64,000 bases of DNA, from NCBI RefSeq assembly GCF_006494375.1, contig NZ_VHIZ01000052.1:248001-312000 (forward strand), in the 5' to 3' direction. This stretch comes from Pantoea anthophila. Its GTDB lineage: Bacteria; Pseudomonadota; Gammaproteobacteria; Enterobacterales; Enterobacteriaceae. The notes beneath the pieces are model-generated. The model was given only the letters and a program-made list of their open reading frames with translations. It was not told where the DNA came from and did no database searches. Numbering within the stretch: position 1 is the stretch's first letter; the number at the start of each line of letters is the position of its first letter. The translations under genes and the position numbers were made by a program. This document shows positions 53,189-61,862 of the stretch, piece after piece.

Positions 53189-53811
53189 GATTTAATCGCC
53201 TGATCCAGCCAGGTCTGAAAGCGGGAATAGGGCACATAGAGCGCAACGTTCTTGTAGAGCGTCTTACCGGTGACATTGTCATCGATGTTATTGCTGTAGC
53301 CCACAATCACCCCCGCCAGCGTATCGTCAGAGGCGTTATAAACCGCACCGCCTGACATGCCTTTTACCACTCCTGCATTCGCCGCTACCACGACGCAGTC
53401 TGGCTTGTTCCAGCTGTTCGCCAGCGTGGTATTGATGAGGTTCTGCCCGCTGGAACTGACCGGCATCGCCGAAATAAAGCTGTAGCCGTAGAGGTTCACC
53501 CTGTCGCCGATATGGCTGTTGCGGAAGCTGGGAGGCAGGTTTGCTTCGCTGTTTTTGTGGTAGACCACCGCCAGGTCGCATTGCGGATGCCAGGCTTTGA
53601 CCCGATAAAGCGAAAACTTCGCCACATGGGCGGCGGTCAGGCTGTACTCCGGCGTCAGCGGGATGGTGGTGCCGAGCGTGCCGATACCCAGTATGGTCGG
53701 AATGCCGGTCACGGTCATATCAACCCGCTTTTCAGCTTCTTTACTGTACTCATAATGACCAACCGAGCAGCCGGTCAGAGCAAAGACCATCAAGGCTATG
53801 AGTCGTTGCAT
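53185..53811 (-). CDS. Trypsin-like serine protease lipoprotein
   Basis: 208 residues. MQRLIALMVFALTGC is a lipoprotein signal (Cys15) followed by Ser, so outer-membrane sorting is expected. A chymotrypsin-like triad can be traced: His62 in SLTAAHV, Asp79 in HPQCDLAVVY, Ser153 in KGMSGGAVYN. The usual GDSGG is GMSGG. Cys78 and Cys139 might form a disulfide. GGGAGAGAG precedes the start. I do not recognise a named family member; substrate and activity are unknown. Confidence 0.72.
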   Translation of the reverse strand: MQRLIALMVFALTGCSVGHYEYSKEAEKRVDMTVTGIPTILGIGTLGTTIPLTPEYSLTAAHVAKFSLYRVKAWHPQCDLAVVYHKNSEANLPPSFRNSHIGDRVNLYGYSFISAMPVSSSGQNLINTTLANSWNKPDCVVVAANAGVVKGMSGGAVYNASDDTLAGVIVGYSNNIDDNVTGKTLYKNVALYVPYSRFQTWLDQAIKS

Positions 53812-54160
53812 TCTCTCTCCCTGCGTCAGAAGTTGATAACTACACCTGGCAATTGATTAGGGATATATCGGCAACGTTGCGGAATAATTAATGAATCACA
53901 TATAAAAAAGGTAACCGGTTAACGGGAAATGGCAACCTGACGCGATGCAGACAGGGCAGCCGCTGCCCCTCAGATAGCGAGAGAGAGCATCAGGAGGCGA
54001 GGATTATTGCGGCAACGGCAATAATCCTTTGCGCTACGCAGGCTATGTCGCTTATCCGGGCTGTGCTGTAATACTCACTGTGACGCAGATCAAATTTTAA
54101 TAAGCGTCGAGGGGCTGCGTGTCCGCGCGGTTCACCTGCAAATAAGACTGGGAGAGTGTT
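53812..54160. other. Protease/MFS divergent gap with hairpins and a CRP-like site
   Basis: No gene seen. Contents: a perfect palindrome TAACCGGTTA (53912-53921); a GGGCAGC-C-GCTGCCC-type hairpin (53953-53968); a 10-bp stem GGATTATTGC / GCAATAATCC (54001-54027); then CTTATCCGGGC, reminiscent of REP elements. TGTGACGCAGATCAAA at 54079-54094 matches the CRP consensus at 8 of 10 bases and precedes the MFS gene by 67 bases; its first 13 bases also occur upstream of epd. Confidence 0.5.
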
Positions 54161-55324
54161 ATGCCTGTTGCATTACTGGCGCTGGCGTTGAGTGCGTTCG
54201 CCATCGGAACCACCGAATTTGTCATCATGGGATTGCTGCCTGACGTGGCGCGCGACCTTCAGGTTTCCATTCCGTCGGCGGGCTGGCTGATCAGCGGCTA
54301 TGCGCTGGGCGTGGCGATCGGTGCGCCGATTATGGCGCTGCTCACCGCCAGACTGCCGCGTAAAAAAACGCTGATTCTGCTGATGGTGATCTTTATTGTC
54401 GGCAACCTGCTCTGCGCGCTTGCGTACAACTACAACCTGCTGATGCTGGCACGTATCGTCACCGCGCTCTGTCACGGGGCCTTCTTCGGTATCGGTGCGG
54501 TCGTCGCCGCCAGTCTGGTGCCAGCCGGACGTCAGGCCTCCGCTGTCGCCCTGATGTTTACCGGACTGACCCTGGCTAACGTGCTGGGCGTGCCGCTGGG
54601 CACCAGCTTCGGTCAGATGTTTGGCTGGCGGGCCACGTTCTGGGGTGTGGCGGTGATCGGTGTGCTGGCCTTTATCGCCCTGATTGTCAGCCTGCCGACA
54701 AACAAACAGGAGAAGCCGGTTCATCTGGCGAGTGAAATTGGCGCGCTGGCTAACGGAAAACTGTGGCTCTCTCTGCTGATGACGGTCTGCTTCGCGGCGG
54801 CGATGTTTGCGCTGTTCAGCTACATTGCGCCTCTGCTGTTAGAGATCACCGGGATCAGCGACCGCGGCGTCAGCTGGACGCTGTTCCTGATTGGTGCGGG
54901 CCTGACGGTGGGGAATATCCTTGGCGGCAAACTGGCGGACTGGAAAGTCTCATTCAGCCTGATCCTCAGTTTTTCGCTGATCGCCATCTTCTCTCTGCTC
55001 TTCAGCTGGACCAGCCACGCGCTGTGGCTGGCGGAGATTACCCTGTTCCTCTGGGCGATGGCCACCTTCGCCACGGTACCGGGCCTGCAGATCAACGTGG
55101 TCCGTCACGGTAAAGAGGCTCCTAATCTGGTCTCCACCCTGAATATTGCGGCCTTTAACGTGGGCAATGCGCTGGGTGCCTGGGTCGGCGGTGCGGTTAT
55201 CGGTCGCGGTTATGGCCTGACGGCGGTGCCGGTCGCGGCGGCTGCGCTAGCGCTCATCGGCCTGCTGGTCTGCCTGATGACCTTCCGCAAACCAGGCCGC
55301 CCGGCTGCCAGCGTCCGCGCCTAA
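54161..55324 (+). CDS. MFS exporter of the DHA1 family (YdhP/AraJ-like)
   Basis: 387 residues, twelve predicted helices. LALSAFAIGTTEFVIMGLLPDVARDL at the N-terminus, ARLPRKKTLI after helix 2, and ALCHGAFFGIGAVVAASLVPAG and NIAAFNVGNALGAWVGGAVI are typical of the AraJ/YdhP sugar-efflux or drug-efflux subgroup. The substrate cannot be told. GGGAGAG precedes the ATG. The stop codon overlaps that of the convergent lysR by four bases. Confidence 0.87.
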   Translation: MPVALLALALSAFAIGTTEFVIMGLLPDVARDLQVSIPSAGWLISGYALGVAIGAPIMALLTARLPRKKTLILLMVIFIVGNLLCALAYNYNLLMLARIVTALCHGAFFGIGAVVAASLVPAGRQASAVALMFTGLTLANVLGVPLGTSFGQMFGWRATFWGVAVIGVLAFIALIVSLPTNKQEKPVHLASEIGALANGKLWLSLLMTVCFAAAMFALFSYIAPLLLEITGISDRGVSWTLFLIGAGLTVGNILGGKLADWKVSFSLILSFSLIAIFSLLFSWTSHALWLAEITLFLWAMATFATVPGLQINVVRHGKEAPNLVSTLNIAAFNVGNALGAWVGGAVIGRGYGLTAVPVAAAALALIGLLVCLMTFRKPGRPAASVRA

Positions 55325-56241
55325 GCCAGGCGGGCGGCGATACGTGCCGGAAAGGCGGTCACCTGCTCCTGCAGATGGCTGACAAAGGCATCGACCAGCG
55401 CTGAGGCGGGTCGGTGCCGCGGCCTGACCAGGCTGACGGTAAACGGCACTGCTACGCTGAACTTACGCATCACCAATCCGCTGTCGGCGTAATCCAGCGC
55501 CGTCAGCGGATTAACAATCGAAATGCCTGTACCCGCCCTGACCATGGCGCACACCGAGGCTGCGCTGTGCGTCTCTATCACCAGCCGCCGTTCAACCCCC
55601 TGCTCCTGAAACAGCGCATCCAGCAGCTGACGATAGCTGTCGCTGCGCGAGAGGCTGACATACCGCTCGCCAGCGAAATCATGCGGCGTCAGCACGGCAC
55701 GCTGACTCAGGGGATGGTGCTGTGGCAGAACGCACACTTCATCACAGGTCAGCAGGGCGAGACGATCGGTACCGGCCGGGGCGTGCTGGGTTTCGGTTAA
55801 ACCGATATCGTAGCGCTGTGCTGAGAGCCACTCCTCCAGCAGCGGCGACTCCTGCGGGATCACATTGAGGCTCACGTCAGGGTAACGTGCTAAAAAGGGC
55901 TGACACAGCGGCGGCAGCAGCGACTGAGAAAAAACCGGCAGGCAGGCAATCGACAGCTCGCCCTGACGAAACTGGCGAAGTCCCTCTGCGGCTTCCCGGA
56001 TGCGATCCAGACCGTACCAGGAGCGCTGCACCTCTTCAAACAGGCGCAATCCCTGTACCGTCGGCTGCAGCCGGCCGCGTACCCGTTCAAACAGCTGTAG
56101 TCCCAGCTGCTGCTCCAGCCGCGCCAGCTCCCGGCTCACCGTCGGCTGAGAGGTGTGCAGCAGCGTGGCGGCCTGAGTCAGATTGCCACTGGTTATCACC
56201 GCATGAAAAATTTCAATATGTCGCCAGTTGATGTTCGCCAT
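55321..56241 (-). CDS. lysR: Transcriptional activator LysR
   Basis: 306 residues (E. coli 311). Founder of its family; activates the divergent lysA when diaminopimelate is present and lysine is scarce. HTH: LTQAATLLHTSQPTVSRELARLEQQLG. Effector domain text such as LSIACLPVFSQSLLPPLCQPF and ETHSAASVCAMVRAGTGISI follows E. coli LysR closely. The 102-base gap to lysA should hold the shared operator. Confidence 0.95.
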   Translation of the reverse strand: MANINWRHIEIFHAVITSGNLTQAATLLHTSQPTVSRELARLEQQLGLQLFERVRGRLQPTVQGLRLFEEVQRSWYGLDRIREAAEGLRQFRQGELSIACLPVFSQSLLPPLCQPFLARYPDVSLNVIPQESPLLEEWLSAQRYDIGLTETQHAPAGTDRLALLTCDEVCVLPQHHPLSQRAVLTPHDFAGERYVSLSRSDSYRQLLDALFQEQGVERRLVIETHSAASVCAMVRAGTGISIVNPLTALDYADSGLVMRKFSVAVPFTVSLVRPRHRPASALVDAFVSHLQEQVTAFPARIAARLA

Positions 56242-56343
56242 GCCGCTATCCTATATCCATTCTGCATAGATGCTATTAAAACAGATATTTTTCGCTATGG
56301 CATGATTCTGGCTTAATGGAACTATCGCCACAGGAGAATTGTC

Positions 56344-57603
56344 ATGCCACGTTCCTTACAGAGTACCGAAACCGCCCTCAACGCCGCTCATCTGCTGCCG
56401 CTGGCCCGCCGTTACGCCGGGCCATTCTGGGCCTATGACGCGCAGATTATCCAGGCACGCATTGCGCAGCTGCAGGCGTTTGACGTCATACGTTTTGCGC
56501 AGAAAGCCTGCTCAAATATTCATATCCTGCGCCTGATGCGGGCGGCGGGGGTCAAAGTGGATTCGGTTTCGCTGGGTGAAATCGAACGTGCGCTGGCGGC
56601 GGGCTACCAGCCGGGTGGCGATGAGATTGTTTTTACCGCCGATCTGTTTGACCAGCCGACGCTGGAGCGGGTTGCGGCGCTGAAGGTTCCGGTGAACGCC
56701 GGTTCAATCGATATGCTGCATCAGCTTGGCGCAGTGTCACCCGGTCACGCAGTGTGGTTGCGGGTCAATCCTGGCTTTGGTCATGGTCACAGCCAGAAAA
56801 CCAATACCGGCGGCGAAAACAGCAAGCACGGTATCTGGCACGGTGATTTAGCCGCGGCGCTGGCCGCCATTGAGCAGCACGGCCTGCAGCTGGTGGGCAT
56901 CCATATGCATATCGGTTCGGGCGTCGATTATGCGCACCTGCAGCAGGTCTGCGATGCGATGGTCGGACTGGTTATGGCGTCCGGTCAGGATTTGACGGCA
57001 ATCTCTGCAGGCGGCGGCCTCTCTATCCCTTATCGCTATGGCGAAGAGGCGATCGACACCGATCACTATTTCGGCCTTTGGGATGCGGCCCGGCAGCGGA
57101 TTGCTCAGCATCTGGGGCACGCGGTCAAGCTGGAGATTGAACCGGGCCGTTTCCTGGTGGCTGAGTCAGGTGTGCTGGTCTCTCAGGTGAGAGCGGTCAA
57201 GTCGATGGGCAGCCGTCACTTTGTGCTGGTCGATGCCGGTTTCAGTGACCTGATGCGTCCTTCCATGTATGGCAGCTATCACCACATCTCGCTGATGGCG
57301 GGTGATGATCGCGCGATTGATGAGCAGCAGACGATCGACACGGTCGTCGCGGGGCCGCTGTGTGAGTCGGGCGATGTCTTTACCCAGCTGGAAGGCGGTA
57401 TGGTAGAACCGCGTGCGATCCCGGCGGCCAGCGTCGGCGACTACCTCGTATTTCACGACACGGGCGCTTATGGTGCCTCGATGTCCTCAAACTACAACAG
57501 CCGTCCGTTAATCCCGGAAGTGCTGTTTGAGCAGGGCCAGCCGCGCGAAATCCGCCGTGCGCAGACCATTCAGTCGTTGCTGGCACTGGAGATTGGCGAA
57601 TAA
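56344..57603 (+). CDS. lysA: Diaminopimelate decarboxylase
   Basis: 419 residues (E. coli 420). Last step of lysine synthesis. Fold III PLP enzyme with the PLP lysine at Lys54 in VIRFAQKACSNIHI, HMHIGSGVDYAHL, SAGGGLSIPYRYG, LEIEPGRFLVAESG and the C-terminal active-site Cys in GPLCESGDVF. CACAGGAGAATTGTC precedes the ATG. Confidence 0.98.
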   Translation: MPRSLQSTETALNAAHLLPLARRYAGPFWAYDAQIIQARIAQLQAFDVIRFAQKACSNIHILRLMRAAGVKVDSVSLGEIERALAAGYQPGGDEIVFTADLFDQPTLERVAALKVPVNAGSIDMLHQLGAVSPGHAVWLRVNPGFGHGHSQKTNTGGENSKHGIWHGDLAAALAAIEQHGLQLVGIHMHIGSGVDYAHLQQVCDAMVGLVMASGQDLTAISAGGGLSIPYRYGEEAIDTDHYFGLWDAARQRIAQHLGHAVKLEIEPGRFLVAESGVLVSQVRAVKSMGSRHFVLVDAGFSDLMRPSMYGSYHHISLMAGDDRAIDEQQTIDTVVAGPLCESGDVFTQLEGGMVEPRAIPAASVGDYLVFHDTGAYGASMSSNYNSRPLIPEVLFEQGQPREIRRAQTIQSLLALEIGE

Positions 57604-57673
57604 GCGATACAGTACGACCGGGCGGCCTGTACGCGGGCTTACCGCGTCAGCGTTTTTCAGAGGAGAGCAGGTG

Positions 57674-58123
57674 ATGGAGATTGTCTTGCTCAGCGACGCG
57701 CCCCACTTTGCCGATCAGGTTACTGACTGGCAGTGGCGGGCATTCGGTGAGGCCAGCAGCCGGGCGTTCTTTGCGAGCGTGGTTAACAGCAGCCTGACAG
57801 GGGCAGAGTTTCCCGTCACCTTTGTGGCCGTGGAAGCGGGCAGGGCGATCGGTACAGTGGGATTCTGGCGCTGCGATCTGATCAGTCGTCAGGATCTCTT
57901 CCCCTGGCTGGCGGCGCTCTATGTGGATGAATCGGCGCGTGGCAGAGGAGTCAGCGAGGCGCTGCAGCAGCACGTTATCGGCTATGCAAAGGCGCGGGGC
58001 TTTCCACGGTTGTGGCTATGGTCGGCGTTCAGAGGGTATTACGAACGATTTGGCTGGCAGGCGGCGGGAGAAGCACTGGAGTATCCTGACAAGCCTGTCT
58101 CGCTCTACTGCCGCGCGCTGTGA
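57674..58123 (+). CDS. GNAT-family N-acetyltransferase
   Basis: 149 residues from ATG 57674 (AGGAGAG eight bases before). GNAT core: VTFVAVEAGRAIGTVGFWRCD, then LAALYVDESARGRGVSEALQQHV, the acetyl-CoA-binding R/Q-x-x-G-x-G/A loop with the variation ARGRGVS, and FRGYYERFGWQ near the C-terminus. Substrate unknown. It is 70 bases after lysA in the same direction and may be co-transcribed; E. coli has no GNAT gene at this point in my recollection. Confidence 0.85.
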   Translation: MEIVLLSDAPHFADQVTDWQWRAFGEASSRAFFASVVNSSLTGAEFPVTFVAVEAGRAIGTVGFWRCDLISRQDLFPWLAALYVDESARGRGVSEALQQHVIGYAKARGFPRLWLWSAFRGYYERFGWQAAGEALEYPDKPVSLYCRAL

Positions 58124-58128
58124 GAGAA

Positions 58129-58153
58129 GCCAGCCGCCTCTGCGGCAGCTGGC
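58129..58153. terminator. Hairpin between GNAT gene and tas
   Basis: GCCAGCCGC pairs with GCGGCAGCTGGC (with a small bulge) in the 38-base gap between convergent genes. Confidence 0.55.
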
Positions 58154-58161
58154 AGTCGCAC

Positions 58162-59202
58162 TCAGGGAGCCGGGTAGGTAAAACGACGGTGAATCGCCTC
58201 AATCCCTTCCAGAATCTCGGCGTTCAGGGTCAGATTGAAGCTGTCGATATTTGTCTGCAGCTGCTCAAGGGTGGTGGCACCCAGCAGCGTGCTGGCAACA
58301 AATGGCTGCTGACGCACATAGGCGAGGGCCATCTGCGACGGGTCAATCTGATGCTGTCGGGCCAGCGCCACATACTCAGCAATTGCCTGCTGTGACTGCT
58401 CACCGCTGTAGCGGGTGAAGCGGCTGAACAGGGTGTTGCGTGCGCCCGCAGGCTGCGCGCCATTCAGATATTTACCGCTCAGCGTACCAAACGCCAGGCT
58501 CGAATAGGCGAGCAGTTCAACGCCCTCATGCTGGCTGATTTCGGCCAGACCCACTTCAAAACTGCGGTTCAGCAGACTGTAGGGGTTCTGAATGCTGACG
58601 ATGCGCGGCAGCTCATGCTTCTCCGCCAGTTGCAGATAGCGCATTACCCCCCACGCCGTTTCGTTCGAGACCCCGATATAGCGAATCTTTCCTGCCCGCA
58701 CCTGTTCGGTCAGCGCCTCCAGGGTCTCCAGCAGGGTCACCTGCGCGGTGGTTTCGCTGTACTGGTAGCCGAGCTTGCCAAAAAAGTTAGTCTGGCGCTG
58801 CGGCCAGTGCAGCTGGTAGAGATCCAGATAGTCGGTGTTCAGCCGTTTCAGGCTGGCGTCGAGGGCGGCACGGATGTTTTTGCGATCCAGCGCCATGTCC
58901 GGACGGATTGAGGCGTCGTTGCCACGGGAAGGGCCGGCGACTTTACTGGCCAGAATGATTTTGTCGCGGCTGCCGCGCTGTTTCAGCCAGCTGCCAATGT
59001 ATTGTTCGGTCAGACCCTGGGTTTCCGGGCGCGGTGGCACCGGATACATCTCGGCAGTATCAATAAAGTTGATGCCGGAACGGATAGCCAAATCCAGTTG
59101 AGCATGCGCGTCAGCTTCGCTGTTCTGTTCGCCGAACGTCATGGTGCCCAACCCCAGCTGACTCACTTCCAGCGTGCTGTGGGGAATACGATGATAGTGC
59201 AT
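58162..59202 (-). CDS. tas: Aldo/keto reductase Tas
   Basis: 346 residues, the same as E. coli Tas. NADP-dependent aldo-keto reductase. Asp, Tyr and Lys of the tetrad are in INFIDTAEMYPVPPRPET and IILASKVAGPSRGND, and the His in LDLYQLHWPQRQTN. RYIGVSNETAWGVMRYLQLA and the C-terminal FVASTLLGATTLEQLQTNID complete the family pattern. E. coli tas was found as a suppressor of tyrosine auxotrophy; its natural substrate is unknown. Order tas-ygdR-ygdQ-mutH is conserved. Confidence 0.96.
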   Translation of the reverse strand: MHYHRIPHSTLEVSQLGLGTMTFGEQNSEADAHAQLDLAIRSGINFIDTAEMYPVPPRPETQGLTEQYIGSWLKQRGSRDKIILASKVAGPSRGNDASIRPDMALDRKNIRAALDASLKRLNTDYLDLYQLHWPQRQTNFFGKLGYQYSETTAQVTLLETLEALTEQVRAGKIRYIGVSNETAWGVMRYLQLAEKHELPRIVSIQNPYSLLNRSFEVGLAEISQHEGVELLAYSSLAFGTLSGKYLNGAQPAGARNTLFSRFTRYSGEQSQQAIAEYVALARQHQIDPSQMALAYVRQQPFVASTLLGATTLEQLQTNIDSFNLTLNAEILEGIEAIHRRFTYPAP

Positions 59203-59306
59203 TGCCAGCTTCCTTTTCTTTATCGGGAATAGAGCGAATGGAATGTTGTGTCCTGAGGGACTATAGCGCGAGCCATGGCGGGGAAGGAAGGGGGAAAAAT
59301 CGGGGA

Positions 59307-59342
59307 AATCATCTGCCAGCGCAGAATGGGTGGCAGATGATT
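59307..59342 (-). terminator. Hairpin after ygdR
   Basis: A 12-bp stem AATCATCTGCCA / TGGCAGATGATT just beyond the ygdR stop on the minus strand; the flank is TTTCCCCGATTTTT. Confidence 0.65.
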
Positions 59343-59353
59343 AAATCAGGCAC

Positions 59354-59572
59354 TTAACGTTCAATGATCGTTGAAACCTCATCGCTGTTAATCTGCACTG
59401 CGTGACCTGACTGATCGGTGTATTCCACCAGGCCGGTCTCTTTATCAATGCTCGGCTTGCCTTCGGTCATAATCATGCGGCCATCTTTGGTCGCCATCAC
59501 ATAATCTGAACTGCATCCGCTTAATAACGCTGCGGTTATCACTACCGCTGCTAATCCTGCCAGCCCTTTCAT
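59354..59572 (-). CDS. ygdR: YgdI/YgdR-family small lipoprotein
   Basis: 72 residues from ATG 59572 (a GTG codon sits just before it). Signal [20 protein letters not shown] with a lipobox LSGC; the Ser after Cys suggests the outer membrane. The DUF903 domain, [20 protein letters not shown] and [20 protein letters not shown], is nearly the same as E. coli YgdR. Function unknown. Confidence 0.94.
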   Translation of the reverse strand: MKGLAGLAAVVITAALLSGCSSDYVMATKDGRMIMTEGKPSIDKETGLVEYTDQSGHAVQINSDEVSTIIER

Positions 59573-59663
59573 CACGCCTTCCCCTCACAAATCGTCAAGT
59601 GCAAAAAGTGTAGTAATAAATGGTTTTGCCGGCAGGATTAATCGCAGAATTCTGAAAATATCC

Positions 59664-59681
59664 GGGCGAGCAGGCTCGCCC
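59664..59681 (-). terminator. ygdQ terminator
   Basis: Stem GGGCGAG / CTCGCCC with a four-base loop, nine bases past the ygdQ stop; the T-tract is weak. Confidence 0.55.
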
Positions 59682-59690
59682 TTGACTTTA

Positions 59691-60413
59691 TCAGGCGGGC
59701 TTTTTCTTACTGCGCATCAGGTTAAGGCACTCAACCGCCATTGAGAAGAACATGGCGAAATAGATGTAACCTTTTGGTACGTGGACCGCAAAACTCTCCA
59801 GAATCAGGGTAAAACCGACCAGAATCAGGAAAGAGAGGGCCAGCATTTTCACTGACGGATGGCGATCGACAAACTCACCGATAACCCGCGCCGCGAACAT
59901 CATCAGCAGCACCGCGATCACGACTGCCGCCATCATAATGAAGAGATGATCGGAGAGGCCGATGGCGGTGATAACGGAGTCCAGGCTGAAAATAATGTCG
60001 AGCATCATGATCTGCACAATCGCGCCGAGGAAGGAGTGAACGCGGGTATTGTGTTCCCCTTCGCCGCCTTCAATCGTTTCATGGATCTCCATGCTCGATT
60101 TCCACAGCAGGAAAAGGCCACCGAACAGCAGGATAAGATCGCGCGCCGAGAAGGGGTGATCCAGCAGCGTAAACAGCGGATTAGTCAGACGGGCAACCCA
60201 CGCGATTGAGGCCAGTAAGGCCAGACGCATCAGCATCGCGCCCATCAGGCCAATGCGACGGGCGCTGGCCTGCTGGTGTTTAGGCAGTTTCGCGACCACC
60301 AGTGACAGGAAAATGATGTTATCAATACCCAGCACCACCTCAAGGATGGTCAGGGTGCCCAGCGCCAGCCAGGCGTTGGGATCGGAAATCCACTCAAACA
60401 TACCGACATTCAA
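59691..60413 (-). CDS. ygdQ: TerC-family membrane protein YgdQ
   Basis: 240 residues from ATG 60413 (AGGATTGA upstream); an ATG at 60401 giving MFEWISDPNAW matches the E. coli start better and is an alternative. Seven or so helices. The acidic-residue motifs LEVVLGIDNIIFLSLVVAKL and LDIIFSLDSVITAIGLSDH define TerC proteins, which are linked to metal, especially manganese, export during secretion. The specific role of YgdQ is unknown. Confidence 0.92.
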   Translation of the reverse strand: MNVGMFEWISDPNAWLALGTLTILEVVLGIDNIIFLSLVVAKLPKHQQASARRIGLMGAMLMRLALLASIAWVARLTNPLFTLLDHPFSARDLILLFGGLFLLWKSSMEIHETIEGGEGEHNTRVHSFLGAIVQIMMLDIIFSLDSVITAIGLSDHLFIMMAAVVIAVLLMMFAARVIGEFVDRHPSVKMLALSFLILVGFTLILESFAVHVPKGYIYFAMFFSMAVECLNLMRSKKKPA

Positions 60414-60500
60414 TCCTAAACGAAAAGTAAACGGCGATTATACGCAATGGCTGCACCGATCACCCACAAAATTGCGACATTTCCGCCAGGTCGGGGGAGT

Positions 60501-61178
60501 TCAGAGAAGAAAATGACGCGCCAGCAGGGGGCCGGTGAAACTTTTCTTCAGATAGAAACCGCGCGGCAGGGTCATGATCGGCTGGCCCTGATCGCCAATG
60601 CCCTCCGTCAGCGCTTTACTGTTGGCGGCCTTGGGTCGAATCTGCAGCCAGGCGCCATGCCGGGCGGTGATCTGCTCAACGCGACCCAGCACGATCATAT
60701 CCATCAGCTCCTCCCAGTCCTGACGCAGCATCTCCTCCTCTTCTGCATCGGGGCTCCACAACAGCGGCGCGCCGACACGGCGATGCCGCAGTGGAATCTC
60801 ACGCTCGCCTTCCACCGGGATCCATAACACCCGCGCCAGCTTGTGCCGCACGTGGCTGTTCGACCAGGTCACGCCGCTGTTGCCGGTCAGGGGGGCGACG
60901 CAGACAAAGGTGGTTTCCAGCGGTTTGCCCTGTGCATCAATCGGAATGGTTTTCAGTTCGATACCCAGATGGGCAAAGTCCTGCTCTGCTTTGCTGCCTG
61001 CGCTGGCGCCCAGATGCCACTCCAGCAGCATCCCGACCCAGCCTTTATCGCGTTTAAGATCGGCAGGCATAGGCAGCCCGGCGCGAGCGGCCAGCGTTTC
61101 CAGTGTTAATCCGGCTAACTCCTGCGCCCGGGCCAGCAGGCTGGCTTCATTTTCAGGCGGGCCTGGCGGGTGACTCAT
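60501..61178 (-). CDS. mutH: DNA mismatch repair endonuclease MutH
   Basis: 225 residues from ATG 61178 (E. coli 229). Nicks the unmethylated strand at hemimethylated GATC when activated by MutS-MutL. Catalytic residues Asp67, Glu74 and Lys76 are in [36 protein letters not shown] is also conserved. Its presence implies Dam-directed repair in this organism. The upstream gap carries the DARS2-like cluster. Confidence 0.96.
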   Translation of the reverse strand: MSHPPGPPENEASLLARAQELAGLTLETLAARAGLPMPADLKRDKGWVGMLLEWHLGASAGSKAEQDFAHLGIELKTIPIDAQGKPLETTFVCVAPLTGNSGVTWSNSHVRHKLARVLWIPVEGEREIPLRHRRVGAPLLWSPDAEEEEMLRQDWEELMDMIVLGRVEQITARHGAWLQIRPKAANSKALTEGIGDQGQPIMTLPRGFYLKKSFTGPLLARHFLL

Positions 61179-61369
61179 GTTGATAACTCTTGCTGGTTGA
61201 AATTTGAACAATAAAAAGAGGGTAACCTGTGCGGCTGAAACAAACCCTATCGGGCTTCGATAATAACATGATAGATCGTGCTTTTTTTAGTGGATCCGCA
61301 GGATGTCACCCTCAGGCTGCCAGGGTTATCCCGGCTTACCCGCAACAATGAACAGGATCTCCAGCCCGG

Positions 61370-61728
61370 TTATCCACAGAAAAATGGGATAACCCCCTTA
61401 CCGATGCGGTACTGGTTCCATTTACAGCCTTGACTTTTCACGATCTGACCATAATTTCGTCGCTCTGGCCTAACCCTGAGCGATTCTCTGTGGATAAAAA
61501 GCGGTGTGGTGATATTTTAACCGATTGTCAGCGGGCGTGAATTTATCCGCCTGCCAGGAAACGCATTAACGTGGCGAACTTAAAGTTATTATGTTTTAAA
61601 TCAACGGCATAAAATGCGGCCTCTTTTCAGCGGTTCAGAGTGCGCTGAAAAGGTTATTCAGTTAACTCCCGTGTTCTGCACAAAGCTATCCACAGAAAAG
61701 GTGAATAAGATCGATCATTTTTCTGATT
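61370..61728. promoter_or_regulatory. DARS2-like DnaA-reactivating locus
   Basis: In the 684-base mutH-rppH gap, three DnaA boxes are packed in 35 bases: TTCTGCACA (61674-61682, plus), CTATCCACA (61686-61694, plus) and TTATTCACC (61700-61708, minus), each one mismatch from TTATNCACA. Eight bases on, CATTTTTCTGATT (61716-61728) is one mismatch from the IHF consensus. Two perfect TTATCCACA boxes lie at 61370-61378 (plus) and 61489-61497 (minus). E. coli DARS2, which exchanges ADP for ATP on DnaA, is in the same mutH-rppH (ygdP) gap with IHF and Fis sites. No gene is seen in 61179-61862. Confidence 0.8.
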
Positions 61729-61862
61729 ACTGTTCATAACTTTACCATTTTCTGTGAGTTATCCCGACAGAGACGGCGCAACCCCCCATGAATCCAGTGG
61801 TTTACCGCCTGTAAGGAGTGTGAAACAATCAGCTTATTCAAATTTTGCTTTGAGGTAGTCCG

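Noticed and set aside
61370-61728. DnaA boxes as a replication origin
   Set aside because: No DUE-type 13-mers, gidA or mnmG neighbours. The mutH-rppH context and IHF-like site fit DARS2 instead.
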